From assembly GCA_947464185.1 (NCBI GenBank), contig CANHVY010000007.1:1-64000 (forward strand): a DNA stretch of 64,000 bases, given 5' to 3'. The position numbers and the translations under genes were made by a program. The notes under the pieces were generated by a model, which saw nothing but the letters and a program-made list of their open reading frames with translations, was not told the DNA's origin and searched no databases. Every line of letters begins with the position of its first letter. Position 1 is the first letter of the stretch. Positions 24,401 through 30,400 of this stretch are shown one piece after another. The DNA comes from Burkholderiales bacterium. GTDB lineage: Bacteria; Pseudomonadota; Gammaproteobacteria; Burkholderiales; Burkholderiaceae_C.

Positions 24401-27400
24401 TTCACGAAGCCCGCAACATCCAGCGTCAGGACGCCACGCGCCTGCATCAGTACGCCCTCGGTACCTCCCATGCCGAGCGTGATGGAGGTGCCCGGGCCGG
24501 TGGCCAGCGTCTTCTTGTTCGCTCCGGCGAAGTCCAGCACCGTGCCATCTGCGGCAGCGCGGTTGATCCGCACCTCCAGCGCCTGGCCCGTGGCCGTGAC
24601 CTCGTTCACCCCCACCAACGCGGCTGATGTGGCCGTTGCGCTGAGCGCGCTCCACCGCTGCGCCGTCTGGCCCTGCGCCGGGTTGCGCTCGGTGTACAGC
24701 GCCAGCCCGAAGTCCAGCTCCTGCACCTGCAGGCCCAGCGCCTGGGCAGTGCCGCCGCCGATGCCCGCAAAGGCATTGACGCCGCCGCCGCCCACCGTCA
24801 GCTTGTCCACCTCGACGCTGCGGCCCTTGCTGTCGACCACCGTGTCCGTGGCCTTCTCGATCGCGAAGCTTCCGTCGACTTGCAGGAAGCCGAACACGTC
24901 CAGTTCAAGCTCGCCCGTGGCGCGCGTGAGCTGGCCCTGGGCGCCGTCAAGGGTGATCGTGTAATGCGTATCGGCGGCCACCAGCACGTCCAGCGACTTG
25001 ACGCCGAAGTCCACCACCAGGTTCGGGTCCGCGTCGATGACACGGTCAGGCTGGGCTACCGTGGCGCCTTGCTGCACCACGGTCAAGGTGGCGCCGCCTT
25101 GCGCCGCGATCCCGCTGACCTGCAGCAACGCCAGATCACGCCCGCCCAGGCTGCCGCCGAACGTGATGTCGTAGACGCCGGACTCCGCTGGCGTGACCGT
25201 CAAGGTGACACCGGACAGTCCGCCCGCGCTGAAGGCCTGCGCCAGCGACTGCTGCACCTGCGCGGCCGTGGCGTCCAGCGCCAGTGTGGCCGTCGTGTAG
25301 GTCTTGGAGTCGTGCGTTAGCGCGAGCTTGAAACTGCCGCCTCCAGCGCCGTTGACCGTGACGCGCTGCACTTCGTCGATGGCCGGCGTGGTGACTGTCG
25401 AAGTCTGCGTGATCGTCAGGCCGCGCTGCAGCACCGCCAAGTCCACGCGCGCTGCGGCCGGCTGCGCCTGGACATGCACCGGGGCCACGGCCGTGCCGGC
25501 GAGTTGTCCGCCGAAGTTGATGATCCAGTCGCCTGCGCTGCCAGTGACCGTGATGTCGGCGCCAGCAGTGCCGGTGGCCGTGCGCAGCGCGGTCTGCACC
25601 TGTGCGGCCGTGCTGGCCAGGGACAACGCTGCTGTGGTCTTGCTCCCCGCGCCCACATCCACGCTCAGTGTGAAGGTGCCCTGCGCGCCTGCCGGGGCCT
25701 GCACGCGTTGCTGCGCTGGCGTCTTCTGCAGCACAGGCGTCACCGTCTTGGCCTGGCCCTGCTGCGACGTGCTGACCTGCACGCTCACGCCGGTCTGGGT
25801 GGCCACGGTGAACTGCGGCACATCCTTGAAGGCCAGCTCGCCAGTGAAGTCGACGAAAAAGCGCGGGGATGCCGCGGTGGAACTCTGGTCGAAGCTGACT
25901 GTGGCCCGGCCACTGCCGAGCATCGTGTCCAGCGCCGCCTGCAACGTGGTGCGGTTCTGCGTGGGGCTGGACTTGGAGAAGTCGATGAGGCCGGTGGTCT
26001 TGGCGTTGGCGCCAGTGCCATACCCCAGGCTGTAGCGCACGTTGGTCGTACCGGTGGCGCCGCTGAAGGCGATGACCTGACGCTCGCGCACGTTGGTGCC
26101 GCTGCTGGTGCTGCCGGTCTGCGTCGTGCGGCCTTCCTCGACAGCGGTCACCTGCAGCGTGATCGAGGGCTGCTGCAGCGCCACGCCCAGCGCACTGAAG
26201 TCTTGCCCGGCACGTGCACCACTGAATTCCAGCGTGTAGCCGGCTGCGCGCGTGCCCGTCACCGTGACTGCGCCAGCCCCCACGCCCGTCAGCGACTCCA
26301 GCGCGATGTCGATCTTCGCGGCCAGCGCCGCATCGGTGTCGGCCGCAACCAGCGTCACGTCCGCCGTCTGCCCGCCCAGGCTGAAGCGCAGCGTGCCCGC
26401 CTGGGCTGCCAGCGTCATCTGCAGCCGGCTGTTCTGCACCAGCGGCGTCAGCGTCACATTGATGCGCGCAGCCTGGCCCGCGGTGCGCTCGCTGGCCCCG
26501 GCGCTGACCGTGCCCGGCTCGGCGCGCACGGTCAACGTGGAGTAGTCGCTGCCGGCCAGCGCGCCGCCGAAAACGATGGTGAAGCCTTCTTCTCGCGTGC
26601 CGGTGATGTCGACGGCCCCGTCCACGTCGGCTTGGGTGCGCCCGGCGCCCACCAGCATCTGCTCGAGCTTGCGGCGCAGTTCGTTGCGGATCGATTCGCT
26701 GCTGCGCGATGCCGTCAGCGCCAGCGCTGCCTGCTGCGCGCCCAGCGCCAGGTGCAGCGTGCCCTCGGCCAGGGTGGTGTCCAGGCGCAGGATGGTCTCG
26801 TGCTTGAGCGCGGGCTGCGCCTGCGTGCCGCCTGTGGTGGCCAGGTTGCGGTTGATGGCCAGTTGCAGGCTCTGCGCCTGCACCGTCAGGCCGTCCACGC
26901 CCACGAAGGCTGCGGAGCTGACGTCGCTCTGCAGCGCCATCCACTTGCGTGCCGTGTTGGCGCGGTCGCTCATGATGGCCAGCGCGAAGTCCGCATCCTG
27001 CAGGTTCAGCCCGAGCGCATTGCTCGCGCCACCATTGAGCCCGGCGAACGCCGAGATGTCCTTGCCCCCCAGCGTCAACACGTTCGCGTTGACCGTGCTG
27101 CCGTCGGACAGCGCGAGTTCGGCAGTGGTGCGCTCGAAGGCGAAGTTGCCCTGCACGCGGAAGAAGCCCGCCACGCCCACGGTCAGCAGGCCGGCAGCGC
27201 GAAGCACCGGGCCCGCGGAGGCTGCGTAGGCGATCTGGATGGAACTGCCTGCGCCGGTGGCCACCGTCACCGGCGTGAGCGCGAAGTCCACCAAGCTGCC
27301 GTCGGTGGCCGCGCGCGTGACCTCCAGCTTCAGGCTGGATGCTTGCAGCGTGAGTTCGGGCACGCCCACCAAGCCAACGACCCCGTCGGTGGGCACCACC

Positions 27401-30400
27401 GCCTGCAGCGCCAGCCAGCGCCGCTGCGCATTGGTCGCGTCGCTGGCCAGCACCAACCCCAGGTTCAACTTGCTGATCGACAGCCCCGTGCGGTCAGCAC
27501 CCACGCCCACGCCAGCAAAGGCACTCAGGTTCGAGCCACCGAAGCTCAGCACCCGGGCGCTGACGTCAGCCGTTGTCGCTGCCGCGCCGCCCGTGCCCGG
27601 CTTGAGCACCTTCAGTGTCTGCGTGGTGTCGCGCACCGCGAGGTCGCCGCTGGCCTGGATGAAGTCGCCCACGCGAAGACTCGCGCCGGTGAGCGTGGCC
27701 CCGCGCAGGTCAGCAACACCCAGGGTGCCGAAGGTGTGCGAGACAGTGTCGATCGTCAGCGTTTGGCCCGTCCAGCTCTTGCCAGTGCTGTTGTAGAAGA
27801 TCGTGGCCTCGTCGGCTCCGAGTTCGACCGCGCCGCCCAGGTCGGCGTAGAGCCCGCCCACGGCCTCGAAGGCCACGCCCGAGGCGTCGATCACCAGCCC
27901 GATGTCGGCGTCGGTGGCACCTACCTCGAAGCCGCCGGCTGACAACACTGCCAGCGCATCGTTGGCCAGCAGTACCAGCCGCTGGCCGGCCTTCTCGAAG
28001 CCAAAGTCGCCGCTGAGGACCAGGTAGTCGCCTAGCGCGATGTCGAGCGAGCCGAAGATTTTGAAGCCTAGATTCTGCAGGTCCAGGTCGAAGGGCAGCT
28101 TGCCGATCAGGCCATCCAGGCTGGGGAGTTCGGGCAGTTCGATGCCGAACAGGCCGAAGTCCAGGCCGGGCAGGTCCATCTGCGGCAGCTTGAACAGGAA
28201 CTGCAGCACGTTGAGCTGCGCCCAGTCCACGTTCACGTCCGGGAAGGCCAGGTCGCCCAGCTTGACGTCCGGCCAATCTGGCAGCAGTTTGCTGAAATCG
28301 AAGCTCAGCTGCAGCCCTGGCAGGTTCAGCCTGGGCAGCGCGAACAGGAACTCTGGCAGGCTCAGTGTGGCCCAGTCGATCTGCAGGTCGGGGAAGGCCA
28401 CCGCCAGGTTGGGCAGGCGGATCGTGTCCCAGTTCACGGTGCCGAATTCCGGCAGCGTCAGACTCACCCCGGGCAGGCTGGGCAGCAGGCTCTTCAGCGA
28501 GGTCAGCAAGTCGCCCAGGCTGACGTCGCCCAGTTGCGGCAGTGTCAGGTTGGGCAGCGCCACGTCCGGCCAGCTCACGCCGGGCACGCTGGGCAGCTTC
28601 AGCGCGGCCCAGTCGAAGCCGAACTCCGGCAGCAGGCCTGAGAGGTCGATGTCGAAGCCCGGGATGTTCAGCCGCGGCAGGGCGAACACCAACTCTGGCA
28701 GCGTCAGGTTCAGCCAGTCCAGCCCCAGGTTCGGCAGTTGGGCCGTCAGCTCCGGCCAGGTCAACGTCAGGAAGCCCAGATCAATGTCGGGCAGGCTCAG
28801 ATCCAGCCCAGGCAGGCTCAGCAGCGTCAGCCCGAGTTCGGGGAGCGACAGGCCGGCCCAGTCGATACCAAGATCCAGCGCGCCCAGCCCCGGCAGGTTG
28901 AAGCTGGGCAGCGTGGGGACGCTCAGGTCCATGAACGGGAAGGACCCGATCGACAGGTCAATCTCGGGCAGGTCCAGGTCCGGCGTGAGCCCACTCAGGT
29001 CGAAGGTGTTGAAGTTGAACGGCAGGTCGTGCAGGCGCAGTTCCAGGTCCATCACCAGCGGCGTCACGCCGTCGGCCTTGGTCAGCGCCGCCTCGCCCAC
29101 CTGCAGCGAGCCCGAGAACCCGGTCTTGCCGTTGACCTTGGTCACGATCACGCCGCCCTGCAGGCCCTTCAGCGCCAGCTTGGCGCCACCTGGGGGCGAA
29201 CCCAACGTCAGAGACGTGTGCGCGTCGAAGGCCGACAGCACCCAACCCTGCTGTGGCTGGCCCTCTTCGATGGTCATCTGCTCGCGGCTGATGCCAAAGC
29301 GCCCGCCCAGCTCGTAACTCACCCCGCCGAAGGACAGGCCCAAGTCCAGGTCGGCCGAGACCGAGAAGAAGTCGTGGTGCTGGGTCGCGCTGTAGTCGAA
29401 GGCAAAGGCACCGACCTGCGTGTCCACGGCACTCCCCGTGGTGTTGAAGCCCAGGTGCGCGCTGCGGATCGCCGCCACGTCCAGGCCTTGCAGCGGGCTA
29501 CCATCGTCCTGCGTCAGATCAAGGCTGCCCAAGCGCAGCACGCCGGCAACACCGGCGGACGACAGCACGAAGCCGCCGTCGATGCCACTGGCCGAAAGCT
29601 TGGCCCCGCCCGCGGACAGTACGAAACTGCCGTTGTCGATGGACACCTCGACCGCATCATCGCTTCCGGTGGGGATGGCAACGGTGATGTCGCCTGACAA
29701 CTCGCCCGGCCCCAGGTCAACCGTTGCTTTGACCTGCAGCAGTGCCCGATCGCGGGTGTCGTCCCATGACAGGAGGAAGGCGCCGGCATCGATGTCGAAT
29801 CCGCCGACTGTGAAGTCGGCGGAGAAGTTGACGGCGGGCAGGCTGCCTGGAACGAAATAGTCGGCGTTCAACAACTGGCCGATCTGGTCCAGCACGCCTG
29901 CAGACCCCACGATCTGCGCCAGCGGCAGGGCTTGGCCCGCGCCAGGGACCAGTTCCTTGGCGACAAGCTTGAGCTGGCCGGCGGTGCTGGCGTCACCCGT
30001 CTGCACAAGATCGAACCAGATATTGCTGTGAAGGCCGAACAGGCCCTCCACGGCATCGAAGCGGCCCTGGACCGACCCATAGCTGAACACCACGAACTCG
30101 TCACCGGCCTTGGGCGTGAAGCCGTTGACGAGTTCGAGGTCCAGCGTGCCGTTCAGCGTGGCCAGCCCGCTGACGTTGATGCGGTCGTGGAAGGCACCAC
30201 TGCCGGCGTCTGCCACGGTGGCAGGCGCGGTGCCACCGAGTTCGATGACAGTGCGCGTGGCGTCTGTCAGCGTCAAGCCGCTCTCGTAGGAGATCAGTCC
30301 GGGCGAGTACCCGGGAGCGAGCGTTCCCTCGACCAGCGTGGGCGCGTCGATGACACCGCTGCCGGCCAGCGTGGCCCCGGGTCCGACGACGAGCGCGCCA

